Shown: positions 8,731-17,736, counted from the stretch's first letter. The stretch is 64,000 nucleotides of DNA from a bacterium 1xD8-48 (GCA_009917455.1 QZDS01000028.1:1-64000); one strand, 5' to 3'. Notes: generated by a model from the sequence alone, not told the origin. A program made the numbers and translations.

Positions 8731-10059
8731 ATGGCTGAGTATTTAGATTTTTTCAATATATACATTATGGGCATGATTGAGATGTCCTTTCAGTTTTATT
8801 TTCTGACAAAGATACTGAAAAAGAAAATATGGCCTCCTTTTTATTTCCTGTTTGCAGTATGTGCAGTGATTGCGGCTGGCTTTCTTTCGGTTGGTACGAT
8901 TATCGGTTTTGTGGCGCTTGTCTTTCTGCTTACGGTATGCGGGATGTTTGTCTGTCATGCGGATTTTAAGTCTTCCCTTCTGTATACGGCTCTGACGACT
9001 GAGATCATGCTGCTGTGTTATGGAATTGTGAAATCCCTGATCAGCCTTTTATGCCCGTTTTTGCCTGTTGTTTTCCATGATACGGCCGGTATCGCGTTCA
9101 TGCTGGCCAGTGAGGCGGTGTCACTTGCTCTGACTGGCTTTTGTTATTATATGGTGTACCGTTATTTTTCCGACTATACTACAGTGGAAATGCAGCAAAT
9201 GTTTTTGGTTTTCATCCCGATTTTGATGATATTCATTATGAGCGAGTACATCAATATGGTAGAATTTGAATACCAGGTTAAAATCCTGGCGGAAGACGGA
9301 CCTTTTGAGTATCTGCTTAACCACTGGCAGCTGCTTACCATGAATTTTTTAGGACTTGCCAGCCTGTTCTGCATTCTGTTTTCCTATAAGAAACTGCAGC
9401 AGAATTTCCGCCTCAGCACCGAAATTTCACTGCTGGAGCAGCAGGAACATTTCCTGAACCAGTATGTGGAGGAAGCGAAGGCTCGTTATGACAGGACAAA
9501 ATCCTTCCGCCATGACATCAGGAACCACATTGCAGTGGTAAAAAAGCTCCTGCAGAGTGAGAAGCTGGAGGAAGCCGTAACCTATATGGAGGATATGGAT
9601 GATATGGCGGAAAAAATGTCATTCCCCTGCAGCACCAACAATCCGGTAGTGGATATTCTGGCAGGAAACAAACTGGGGGTTGCAAAAAGCATGGGAATAG
9701 ATGTGGGATGTTCCCTCCTTCTGCCATACCCCTGTAGCATTAAGGACATTGATATCTGCATTGTCCTGTCAAACGCACTGGATAACGCGATCCATGCAGT
9801 AAAAAGTCTGGATGTCGGTACAGAAAAATATATCCGGGTGTCCGGGCGTATCCAGGGAGATTTCCTTATGATGGAAATTGAGAACAGCTTCCATGGGAAA
9901 GGCGTGTTCAAAAAAGGAACAGGCCTGTTGAACGTAAATGCGGTGGCTGAAAAATATGGCGGCGCCATGAGTATAGAGACACGGGGAAAAGTATTTGTCC
10001 TCCATGTGCTGCTGATCATTTCACGGCATCCGGAAGGCATCCCACAGCAAATGGATTAA
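8731..10059 (+). CDS. GHKL-type (AgrC-like) membrane sensor histidine kinase
   Basis: The N-terminal 210 residues form about six membrane segments. A coiled coil follows, then the phospho-acceptor His in FRHDIRNHIAVV and an atypical HATPase_c domain with LSNALDNAIHAV (N box) and GTGLLNVNAVAEKYGG. This is the architecture of AgrC/ComD kinases that sense peptides. ATG 8731 was preferred over GTG 8716 because of spacing to GGTGG. Its response regulator is missing: only a fragment lies upstream and none downstream. It therefore may signal to a chromosomal regulator or be a decaying leftover. Confidence 0.85.
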   Translation: MAEYLDFFNIYIMGMIEMSFQFYFLTKILKKKIWPPFYFLFAVCAVIAAGFLSVGTIIGFVALVFLLTVCGMFVCHADFKSSLLYTALTTEIMLLCYGIVKSLISLLCPFLPVVFHDTAGIAFMLASEAVSLALTGFCYYMVYRYFSDYTTVEMQQMFLVFIPILMIFIMSEYINMVEFEYQVKILAEDGPFEYLLNHWQLLTMNFLGLASLFCILFSYKKLQQNFRLSTEISLLEQQEHFLNQYVEEAKARYDRTKSFRHDIRNHIAVVKKLLQSEKLEEAVTYMEDMDDMAEKMSFPCSTNNPVVDILAGNKLGVAKSMGIDVGCSLLLPYPCSIKDIDICIVLSNALDNAIHAVKSLDVGTEKYIRVSGRIQGDFLMMEIENSFHGKGVFKKGTGLLNVNAVAEKYGGAMSIETRGKVFVLHVLLIISRHPEGIPQQMD

Positions 10060-10149
10060 CACGTTACTTTCTACAGCCGAAAAAAGAAAAAGGAAGCTGT
10101 CTGTAAGGGCGGCTGCCTGACAATATTAAATGGAAGGAGAAATATACTT

Positions 10150-10710
10150 ATGGCAATGCAGGTGAATGGAAATTATGACCATTCCAGAACCGACTATGCA
10201 GAAAGGGTGAAGGAAAAACAGGACGTCCGAAGGGCGGAAAAAGCAAAAGAAGCAGAGAAGGCTGCAGAGGAAAAGAAACCTGGCAAGCTCTCCGAACCGC
10301 AGGATGAATACATCAGCAGCGAAAGAGCGGGGAAAAAGCCTACGGGACTGTACCGGGTAGGCCAGGACGGGAACGGCAACCGGAAAATCCTTTTTGATGA
10401 CCCTAAAGCTGACCATGCAAATGGAAAGGATGACCGTTCCGGGGAAGGCGAAGATGGAAAAGTGCCGAAGGTAAGCGGGGACAGCAAGGGGAAGCCGGCG
10501 GAGAAAAGTGTCGCAAATACGGATAAAGTTGACAGGGAAATAAAAAAGCTGAAAGAAAAGAAACGGAAGCTGGAACAGCAGATACAGTCAGCTTCCGGAG
10601 ATGAAAAGAAAATCCGGGAACTGGAGAAAAAGCTGGCGCAGGTAGAAAACGAGTTAAACCAGAAAGACAATGATACCTACAGGAGGCAGAATGCTTCTGT
10701 AACAGTATAA
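10150..10710 (+). CDS. hydrophilic coiled-coil protein
   Basis: This 186-aa protein is highly charged and has no membrane segment or cysteine. A Lys/Glu-rich helix (about 20-55) is followed by a Gly/Asp/Lys-rich linker and a second coiled coil (about 125-175) of the KLKEKKRKLEQQ type. GGAGAA precedes the ATG. It is the last gene of the element, ending about 44 bases before the right junction. Its function is unknown; similar proteins are annotated as hypothetical in related genomes as far as I recall. Confidence 0.7.
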   Translation: MAMQVNGNYDHSRTDYAERVKEKQDVRRAEKAKEAEKAAEEKKPGKLSEPQDEYISSERAGKKPTGLYRVGQDGNGNRKILFDDPKADHANGKDDRSGEGEDGKVPKVSGDSKGKPAEKSVANTDKVDREIKKLKEKKRKLEQQIQSASGDEKKIRELEKKLAQVENELNQKDNDTYRRQNASVTV

Positions 10711-10753
10711 AAGAGATACGGATTTGTAAGTCTGCCTGTAAGGAACCGAATCC

Positions 10754-10873
10754 GAGTGCGGATTTTTATCAAACAGGGAGGAAGCCGAAAAACTCTCCTC
10801 TGACAGCTATCAGGAAAAAATGGCGTGGAACATTTATATGGGGATAATGGAATATTTAAATACAGAAAAATAA
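10754..10873 (+). pseudogene. cwlD: cwlD 3' part, displaced by the element
   Basis: Forty codons, including the stop, are in frame with the codon GAG: they begin ECGFLSNREEAEKL and end YLNTEK. This is the conserved C-terminal end of CwlD-type amidases (ECGFLSN contains the last conserved Glu). There is no start or ribosome site, so it cannot be expressed alone. It continues exactly where the frame at 1866-2462 leaves off; the two halves are separated by 8.3 kb. Confidence 0.93.
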
Positions 10874-10888
10874 AAACAGAAAAAAACG

Positions 10889-10917
10889 GGCGGCTGACCC
10901 ACTGATGGTCAGCCGCC
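10889..10917 (-). terminator. terminator of the kinase operon
   Basis: An 11-bp perfect stem GGCGGCTGACC/GGTCAGCCGCC is followed by a T run on the minus strand. It sits just after the DegV-fusion gene stop. Confidence 0.88.
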
Positions 10918-10927
10918 TGTCTGTGTA

Positions 10928-13627
10928 TTAGTCTTCGTCGCCCTGTCTGGAAAATTCCGAAAAGGAAATATCAATATCGTTTTTCTTCATAAACAGCAGG
11001 CCGAAGGAACCCGGACCGCAGTTGCTGGCAATGGAGGAGGAGGCTTTCTGCAGGTAAACCCTCTCAAAAGGACAGTATTGCCGTACCAGTGTCTGAATGT
11101 ACTGGAGCTTTTCCGAATCCATACCGGAATAGGTGATAAAGAGAATGCGGCGGTCGATATTTCTCGGATTCGCCAGTATTCTTCGGATATAGTGTTTCGC
11201 AATGTGCGTAAAATCTCCCATTTCCAGGCCGCCCACAACCATTTTGCTGTTACGGAGCATAATAACCGGGTGCAGCAAAAGGGCGTCGCAGAGAATCTGT
11301 ACTTTTTTGGATATTCTTCCGGCCTGGCACATCATATGGGTGCTGTCGATGACGAAAGCCGAGGAAATATAGTGCCGGAGCTTTTTCACGGTTTTTATAA
11401 TTTCCGCTTTTGCAATATGCCTTTCAGCCATGGAAGCGGCATACAGAACCGACAGACCCATGCTGCTTGAAAGGTGGCCGGAATCCAGAACCGTAACGTT
11501 TTCAAAGGATTTTGCCGCCTCAAGGGCATTGTAATATCCCTGGCTGGCATGCTTTGCCATTGTGATGTGTATGATGTTCTGCGCTTCGGTAAGCTTCTCG
11601 GCAAAAAATTTCTCGTAATCCTCCACCTCGGGGGGCTGGGAAAATCCGGTGTTGCCGCTGGCTATATGGAACAGCAGTTCGTCCGCTTTCAGTTCCAGTT
11701 CATCCAGGAAGCGTCCCTGTTCGGTACAGACATAGTAAGGACAGACGGATATTCCAAACTCGTTTTTCAGGGAATCCGGAAGGTCGCATACGCTGTCCGT
11801 TGTAATCATAAGGGAAATTCTCTGGGCCTGCTCAAAAATCAGGATATCTTTATCCAGCTCTGAGGGTTTGGCCTCCATGTTCAGTTTTACCAGCTCCTGC
11901 GGCAGAATACTAAGGACCGCCGCTTCAAGCAGGGCGCCGCTGACCGGCTTTGCAAGATAGCCGCTGAAGCCCTCTTTCCGGTAAAGGAGCTGGTTGTTGC
12001 TGCCAACATTGGCGGTCAGGGCAATTACGGGCACATCCTGACAAAGTCCTCCGGGCTGTGAGCGCAACGCGTGAAGGCACTCTATTCCGTCCATTTCCGG
12101 CATCAGGTGGTCCATTAAAATAGCATCATAGTGGAGCTTCTGCGTCAGTTTCAGACACTCGGCGCCGTTTAGCGCCGTATCTATCTGGACTTTTGTTTCA
12201 GAAAGCAGCTTGCGCACCACAATCAGATTCATTTCATTATCGTCCACCACGAGGATGCGCGCTTCGGGCGCCTCAAAGCTCTGCTGGTAATGTTCCCCTT
12301 CGTGGGTCCGCATGCGGGATTCCAGCGTAAAGGTTCCAAGCTCTTTGCCGTCCACAATATCCTGTTCCAGCATAACCAGGAAGGTTGACCCTTTGGTATA
12401 GACGCTGTTGACGCTGATTTCGCCGCCCATCAGTTCCACCAGTTGCTGAACGATGCTGAGCCCCAGTCCGGTGCCTTCGATATGACGGTTTTTTTCTTCG
12501 TCCACTCTTTTAAAAGCATTAAAAATGTAGGGGATATTTTCTTTTTTTACACCCAGTCCGGTATCTTCTATGGAGTACCAGACGCGGACTCTGTTTAAGC
12601 CCAGACGCTCGCACCGCACGGAAAGGGTGATGGAGCCTTTGCTTGTGTATTTCACGGCGTTGTTGAGCAGGTTAATCAGTATCTGCTTAATGCGCACCTC
12701 GTCGCCGCAGAGCATGCTTGGAATTGAGGAATCCACATGCAGCCGAAATTCCAGACCCTTTTCCCTGGCTTTAATCCATATCATATTGACAATTTCCGAA
12801 AAAAGAGCCCCTGTCTCGTAAGAGACGTTTACAATCTCCATTTTCCCGGATTTGATTTTGGATAAATCAAGAATATCGTTGATGAGGGTAAGAAGCATTT
12901 TGCTGGCGCCCTGGATATTCCTTGCGTTCTCGGCGACATCGTCCGGAATATCTCCGCGTAAAATAATTTCGTTTAATCCGATAATCGTGTTGATGGGAGT
13001 TCGGATTTCGTGGCTCATACTGGAGAAGAAATTATTTTCAGCTTTATTTAATTCCTCGATTTCTTTTTTCTGCTGTTTGGCGAGCTCGTTTTCCTCCTCA
13101 TATATCCTTGTCAGGAATAAAAGCAGTATACTGGTAAGCAGCCCCACAAGAATAACGGAGGCAGCGGAATCGAAAAAGGAATGACTCTGGGTATTCCGGG
13201 CAATATAATCCGGAAACTGGTAGGCAATGAAGTAGCAGAGCAGGGTTTCCGCTGTGCAAAGCAGAAAAAATACAGATTTCCGCCGCCCCTGCAAAGTGAT
13301 GCTGATGTAAATGAAAACCAGTACGAACCATTCGGGCATTCCGCTGTAAAAGCCGCCCGCCGTAAAAAAACTTATCGGGAAAAGCAAAAGGAGCAGCACA
13401 GAGATAGCGGTAGCTCCCGCATCGATGCAATCGTGCTGTATACTTTTTTTAACAATGACGGCTATAGAGAAAAGGCTTGCCGCCAGTATCAGCACATTGA
13501 TAAGACTTCTTCCCATGGGAAGTATGATTGCCAGCGCAATCATGCAGACGCCTGTAACGATGCGGAACATACGTTCCTTCAGGCTGATTTTGTGGTCTAA
13601 AATGAGTTCAATCCATTTTTTTAACAC
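10928..13627 (-). CDS. hybrid histidine kinase fused to a DegV domain
   Basis: This is an 899-aa membrane protein with an unusual layout. Several membrane segments (about 20-175) and a short coiled coil precede the HisKA domain with the phospho-His in SHEIRTPINT near 203. A HATPase_c domain follows (GTGLGLSIVQQLVELMGG), then a receiver domain from about 455 (VVDDNEMN, Asp in LMDHLMPEMDG). A full DegV domain runs from about 605 to the end. The DegV part shows TDSVCDLP, GFSQPP and VLDSGH, which correspond to the fatty-acid pocket motifs of the family. DegV proteins bind fatty acids and act with FakA kinase. The fusion suggests the kinase responds to or controls a lipid ligand; that link is inference. 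It is the third gene of the operon. Confidence 0.92.
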   Translation of the reverse strand: MLKKWIELILDHKISLKERMFRIVTGVCMIALAIILPMGRSLINVLILAASLFSIAVIVKKSIQHDCIDAGATAISVLLLLLFPISFFTAGGFYSGMPEWFVLVFIYISITLQGRRKSVFFLLCTAETLLCYFIAYQFPDYIARNTQSHSFFDSAASVILVGLLTSILLLFLTRIYEEENELAKQQKKEIEELNKAENNFFSSMSHEIRTPINTIIGLNEIILRGDIPDDVAENARNIQGASKMLLTLINDILDLSKIKSGKMEIVNVSYETGALFSEIVNMIWIKAREKGLEFRLHVDSSIPSMLCGDEVRIKQILINLLNNAVKYTSKGSITLSVRCERLGLNRVRVWYSIEDTGLGVKKENIPYIFNAFKRVDEEKNRHIEGTGLGLSIVQQLVELMGGEISVNSVYTKGSTFLVMLEQDIVDGKELGTFTLESRMRTHEGEHYQQSFEAPEARILVVDDNEMNLIVVRKLLSETKVQIDTALNGAECLKLTQKLHYDAILMDHLMPEMDGIECLHALRSQPGGLCQDVPVIALTANVGSNNQLLYRKEGFSGYLAKPVSGALLEAAVLSILPQELVKLNMEAKPSELDKDILIFEQAQRISLMITTDSVCDLPDSLKNEFGISVCPYYVCTEQGRFLDELELKADELLFHIASGNTGFSQPPEVEDYEKFFAEKLTEAQNIIHITMAKHASQGYYNALEAAKSFENVTVLDSGHLSSSMGLSVLYAASMAERHIAKAEIIKTVKKLRHYISSAFVIDSTHMMCQAGRISKKVQILCDALLLHPVIMLRNSKMVVGGLEMGDFTHIAKHYIRRILANPRNIDRRILFITYSGMDSEKLQYIQTLVRQYCPFERVYLQKASSSIASNCGPGSFGLLFMKKNDIDISFSEFSRQGDED

Positions 13628-13648
13628 CCGGTTTTCCTCCTGTTTTTA

Positions 13649-16228
13649 TTATAACGCGGCAATACTCTGGCAGACTTCATCGTACTTGCTAAGCAGTGCT
13701 GCATGATTCTGGCGGATATATTCAACATCCTCTGCTTTTCCGGCCAGCTCCAGCTGTTTTGCCTGTTCCGAAAGCGCTTCTGCGCCGATGGTGAGGGAAG
13801 TGCTTTTCAGGGCGTGAACCTTAATGGCATAGTCTTTCCAGTTGGCGGCTTCATACAGGGAAGCGATTTCGTCTCTTTTTTCAGGGCCCTGGGAGCAGAA
13901 CAGCTGCAGCATTTCCGTATAAAAATCTGCCTCCCCGACGCAGTATTCCAGTCCGAGCTGTATGTTTATGCCAACCCGGGTAAGAGGGTCAAAGGGAGAG
14001 GACGCAGCGGGCTCCTGTATCATAGCGGCTTCATCCTCTGCAGCGGTTTCGCCTGCCGTGGCGGTTTCATCTGCCGCGGCTTCCGACGCCATAACAGCTT
14101 CACTGGTCACAACAGTTTCATTTGCCGTAACGGTTTCTTCGGAAGAAGGCTCCGAGTCGTTGGGCGTCGTGCCGTACCGGATACAGTGTTTGGGAAGCAC
14201 CCGGCGAAGCACCCGCTCAAGAACGGCACGTTCAATGGGCTTGGGAATAAATTCCGTAAAGCCTTCGTGGCGGAACATTTCCCTGGCTCCGCTGATGGTA
14301 TTTGCGGTCAGGGCAATCACCGGCAAATCCCGATAAATCCCGTTATTGATTTCCCTGATTCTCTTCAGGGTTTCCACACCATCAAATCCCGGCATCATGT
14401 GGTCGAGGAAGATAATGTCGTAGGATATGGCGGAGCATTTTTCAATGGCTTCCTTTCCGCTTAGGCAGGTGTCCACCTGTATCCCGTAGCTGCCTAAAAC
14501 GCCCTTTGCAACCACAAGGTTCATCTCCTCGTCGTCTACGGCCAGAACCCGGACTCCCACGCAGGAGAAAGGCTTTCGCCCGGCAGCCTGGGCTTCTTCG
14601 AAGCCGTTTTCGGCAGCGTGGCCGTTAAGCAGATTCACGACGGAAAGGGCAAAGAAAGGCTTGCGGATTATAAGCAGCCTGCTGTCTTTGCTGTGCACAT
14701 AATCTTTTTCGGCAAAAAGAACTACCCGGAGAGAATCGGCAAGCTCCTCATAATAAGAAGGGTTTTCTTCGTATTCGGACTGGGCGATAAACACATGGGT
14801 TAAGGTATGGCTGCGCTGCAGCTTAAGCAGTCCGTCAAAATTGTGCGCCTGATATCCCTCAATGCCAAGCCCGTTCACCATATGCACAATCATGTTGTCA
14901 TAATACCTTCTCACGTCGTCGTTGCTGTATTTTTCCGGACGGAAAAAGCAGGCGACGCATAACTGTTCCACGTTGGAAATGGCCATGGCCGGTTCGTAAC
15001 TCTCAACTCCCTGAGGAATAGAGATGTGGGTGTGGAGTCCCTGCTGAACGTCGCTTTCAAAATGAATAAAACCGCCCATGGCGTAAAGCAGGCCCCGGGC
15101 AATGGGCAGCCCCAGCCCCAGTCCTCCGACCAGACGGCTGCTCCCGGAATCCGCCTGATAAAAATCATCGCACATCTGCAGAAGCTGGGAATTCGTCATA
15201 CCGATTCCGGTGTCTCTGATATTGATATCCAGATTGATGCCGTAATTTTCCGGACGAAAGCCGATGCACACGTTAATGCCGCCTTCCTCCGTAAACTTAA
15301 TGGAATTTTCCAGAAGGATTTTGAGAACGTGGGAAATTTTTTCCGCATCCCCGATGAGAACGGCCGGTATTTTCGGGTCAATATCGAAAACCATCTCGAG
15401 CTGGTGGCGGCTGTTCTGAACGGCGGTCATTGTGATGATGTCGTTTAACACCGACGTAATCATGTAGGGTTCCTTTGCCGGAATGAGCGTGCCTTCCACG
15501 ATTTCCGTATAGTCGAGCATGTTGTTAATCTGATTGGAAAGCCGTTTGCCGGCCAGTTGTATGGACAGCATATCCTCCCTGACTTCGGGGGAAATATCCT
15601 TTTCCAGTATGACCTCGCTGATGCCGAGAACCATGTTAATCGGAGTCCGCAGTTCATGGGATACATTGGACAAAAACTCGGCGTTCTGCTGTCCGGAGGT
15701 CTCCAGTTGGGCGAGGGCGTGTTCATGTCTCTTCCGGGACTCCCGGCGTCTGTTGATACGAAACATTGCAATCGCCATTGAGCCAAGCACAACCATGGCG
15801 CCCAGACCAAGACGCACCATATTTTTAACGCCCATATAAGGATTAATGGAGTGTAAAATAAAGAAATGATACAATAGTTCCAGTGTATATAAAGTAGTTG
15901 TCATATAAAGGAGACGCTTTTTATCAAACATGGAAAAAATGAGAAGTATCATACAGGCTATGGCGGCTATGTCATAAAGGACAAATCTATGTACACTGAA
16001 GAAAAAGAACCCGACCATCAAAAGGCCAGCGCATAAATTTTCATAAAAGGTTTCCTGTCCGAATCTCCCGATGTGGAGAATCCACACGAGGGAATTGCCA
16101 ATGATAATAATGGGAACCATCCATGGTTCCCATGACATAGCTATTGTAACAAGAATCAGCATAGTGCCGAACAGGGTGACAATACCGGCCAGAAGAAGAT
16201 GTAAGCTTGTTAGTCCCTTTGTTTTCAT
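13649..16228 (-). CDS. hybrid histidine kinase with receiver and Hpt domains
   Basis: This 859-aa kinase begins with about six membrane segments (10-160). The HisKA His lies in SHELRTPINM near 191, and the HATPase_c domain has GGLGLGLPIARGLLYAMGG. A degenerate receiver-like region follows (about 420-530), then a true receiver from about 560 (LAVDDEEMN, Asp in LDHMMPGFDG). A linker rich in Ala, Thr and Glu (about 690-745) is built of short imperfect repeats. A C-terminal Hpt domain carries its His in VHALKSTSLTIGAEAL near 802. It overlaps the lone receiver gene by four bases. A phosphorelay through this Hpt to the upstream receiver is the natural reading. Confidence 0.92.
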   Translation of the reverse strand: MKTKGLTSLHLLLAGIVTLFGTMLILVTIAMSWEPWMVPIIIIGNSLVWILHIGRFGQETFYENLCAGLLMVGFFFFSVHRFVLYDIAAIACMILLIFSMFDKKRLLYMTTTLYTLELLYHFFILHSINPYMGVKNMVRLGLGAMVVLGSMAIAMFRINRRRESRKRHEHALAQLETSGQQNAEFLSNVSHELRTPINMVLGISEVILEKDISPEVREDMLSIQLAGKRLSNQINNMLDYTEIVEGTLIPAKEPYMITSVLNDIITMTAVQNSRHQLEMVFDIDPKIPAVLIGDAEKISHVLKILLENSIKFTEEGGINVCIGFRPENYGINLDINIRDTGIGMTNSQLLQMCDDFYQADSGSSRLVGGLGLGLPIARGLLYAMGGFIHFESDVQQGLHTHISIPQGVESYEPAMAISNVEQLCVACFFRPEKYSNDDVRRYYDNMIVHMVNGLGIEGYQAHNFDGLLKLQRSHTLTHVFIAQSEYEENPSYYEELADSLRVVLFAEKDYVHSKDSRLLIIRKPFFALSVVNLLNGHAAENGFEEAQAAGRKPFSCVGVRVLAVDDEEMNLVVAKGVLGSYGIQVDTCLSGKEAIEKCSAISYDIIFLDHMMPGFDGVETLKRIREINNGIYRDLPVIALTANTISGAREMFRHEGFTEFIPKPIERAVLERVLRRVLPKHCIRYGTTPNDSEPSSEETVTANETVVTSEAVMASEAAADETATAGETAAEDEAAMIQEPAASSPFDPLTRVGINIQLGLEYCVGEADFYTEMLQLFCSQGPEKRDEIASLYEAANWKDYAIKVHALKSTSLTIGAEALSEQAKQLELAGKAEDVEYIRQNHAALLSKYDEVCQSIAAL

Positions 16229-16587
16229 TTTTCACCGAGCCCCAATGCAATTCTGCGCAGAAGTTCCTGAGGGAGGAAAGGTTTTTTCAGGTAGTTAATC
16301 GCCCCCAGCCTGATTGCGCTGAGCACGTCATCCTCATGTCCGGACGCCGTCAGGAAAATAACAGGAATATCCACAGAATAATTCTTCATGCGCTTATACG
16401 TTTCAAGACCGTCCATATCCGGCATGGCAATATCAAGAAGAATCAAATCAAAATCCTGATGGATAACCTTGGCAATCGCCTGTTCTCCCGATTCCGCAAG
16501 AACCACATCGTACTGCTTCTCCAGAATCATCTGAGTCCTCCTCAAATTCAGAGCATCATCATCCACTACTAAAATACGTTTCTGCAT
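16225..16587 (-). CDS. single-domain response regulator
   Basis: This 120-aa receiver has no output domain. The acidic pair is in LVVDDDALN, the phosphoacceptor Asp in LILLDIAMPDMDG and the Lys in LKKPFLP. It is the first gene of the three-gene signalling operon and ends in a four-base overlap with the Hpt kinase. A CheY/Spo0F-like phosphotransfer role is likely. GGAGG-type spacing supports ATG 16587. Confidence 0.93.
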   Translation of the reverse strand: MQKRILVVDDDALNLRRTQMILEKQYDVVLAESGEQAIAKVIHQDFDLILLDIAMPDMDGLETYKRMKNYSVDIPVIFLTASGHEDDVLSAIRLGAINYLKKPFLPQELLRRIALGLGEK

Positions 16588-16691
16588 AACGGGTGCCTCC
16601 TTATAATTATTCCAACGATTCTAAAATTCCCACACTGAACATTTTAAAATAGGAACGCAATAAAATCAAGTCCATTGATGCTATGAAATAT

Positions 16692-16720
16692 TTGAATATT
16701 TCGGTATTAAATGGTAGAAT
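16692..16720 (+). promoter_or_regulatory. predicted promoter of the LCP gene
   Basis: TTGAAT and TAGAAT are 17 bases apart. The -10 box lies downstream of a possible ATG at 16711, so translation of the LCP gene must begin later, at 16780. Confidence 0.55.
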
Positions 16721-16779
16721 ATATTGCGCAAACAGACATAAAAACCAGGACTGGCTGCGGGATTTGGGAGTGGAAGAAA

Positions 16780-17736
16780 ATGCGGAAAGAAAAAAGTAAA
16801 AGAAAAAAATCCGGTTTCAGGCGGCTGATTTTATTTTTGCTGGTACTCCTGGCGGTGCTTTTGGGCGGCTGGTATTATCTGATCGGCCGGCTATACGGGG
16901 AAATCAATTACCAGGAGGCGGCCGGTTTTAAGGACAAGCCGTGGAAAGGCGGGGGAGCGGTCAATATCCTTTTAATAGGAAATGATTCGAGAGGAAACGA
17001 TGAGAACGGCAGGTCTGACGCCATGATTCTTTTGTCCGTCAACGAAAAGGCCAAAACCGTTTATATGACCTCCATTCTGCGGGATATTTATGTGGAGATA
17101 CCGGGACACGACGGAAACCGGCTGAACGCGGCTTACTCCTTCGGAGGGCCGGAGCTTTTGATGGAAACCATCGGGCAGAACTTCGACATTGAAGTCAACC
17201 GGTATGTGATGGTGAACTTCGAGGCGTTCGCAGGTCTGGTGGACGCCGTGGGCGGCGTGGATTTGGAAGTGACCGGGCAGGAGATTGAGTATATAAACGC
17301 CTATCTGGTGGAATACAATATGCTGACCGAAAGACCGGAGGGAACGGATTATATGGACACCGCCGCAAGCGGCCTCGTGCACTTAAACGGCCCCCAGGCC
17401 CTTGCGTACAGCAGGAACAGGTATATGGGAACGGACTTTGGAAGGACACAGCGGCAGAGAAAGGTTTTGGCCGGAATCGTAAAAAACCTGCCCCCGGCGC
17501 TTTTATCCGGCCCCGGAGAGGTGCTTAAAGGGATTTTACCGAATCTGACGACGAACCTGACGAAAAGGGAATGCATGGAACTCAGCCTCCTTTCGGGAAA
17601 GTTTTTAAGCTATGAATGGGAACAGGGAAGCATTCCTCTGGAGGGAAGCTATCAGAACGCAACCATCCGGGAAATGGAGGTTTTGCAGATAGACTTTGAG
17701 AAAAATAAGGAATATCTGCACGAACGGGCTTATTAA
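16780..17736 (+). CDS. LytR-CpsA-Psr (LCP) family wall-polymer ligase
   Basis: LCP proteins transfer lipid-linked glycopolymers to peptidoglycan at the outer face of the membrane. A basic tail is followed by one membrane segment (about 13-32). The LCP domain has NILLIGNDSR, the Asp/Arg pair in RSDAMILL and TSILRDIYVEIPG, NRLNAAYSFGG, and the late Arg motif in FGRTQRQRKVL. The start at 16780 follows GGGAG and lies downstream of the predicted promoter; 318 aa is a normal length. It is divergent from the kinase operon. Confidence 0.93.
   Translation: MRKEKSKRKKSGFRRLILFLLVLLAVLLGGWYYLIGRLYGEINYQEAAGFKDKPWKGGGAVNILLIGNDSRGNDENGRSDAMILLSVNEKAKTVYMTSILRDIYVEIPGHDGNRLNAAYSFGGPELLMETIGQNFDIEVNRYVMVNFEAFAGLVDAVGGVDLEVTGQEIEYINAYLVEYNMLTERPEGTDYMDTAASGLVHLNGPQALAYSRNRYMGTDFGRTQRQRKVLAGIVKNLPPALLSGPGEVLKGILPNLTTNLTKRECMELSLLSGKFLSYEWEQGSIPLEGSYQNATIREMEVLQIDFEKNKEYLHERAY

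Larger units (their letters stand above)
2460..10757. mobile_element. 8.3-kb triple serine-recombinase element inserted in cwlD
   Basis: The boundaries were read from the split amidase gene. The left junction is GTGGAGTATTG and the right is ATCCGAGTGCGG, and they share only GAGT (2460-2463 and 10754-10757). A core this short fits a large serine recombinase, which exchanges at a central dinucleotide. The element carries three recombinase genes reading toward the left end, a DUF6870-like gene, two small lipoproteins, a receiver-domain remnant, a GHKL kinase and a coiled-coil protein. No conjugation genes are present, so it moves in other ways or not at all. Removing it recreates cwlD in frame. 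Confidence 0.9.

Noticed and set aside
13960..14170. A CRISPR-like array in the kinase gene
   Set aside because: The repeats are imperfect, in frame, and encode an Ala/Thr/Glu linker; there are no spacers.
16711..16779. Upstream extension of the LCP gene from an ATG at 16711
   Set aside because: The predicted promoter -10 box covers this ATG, and a better ribosome site and membrane segment start at 16780.
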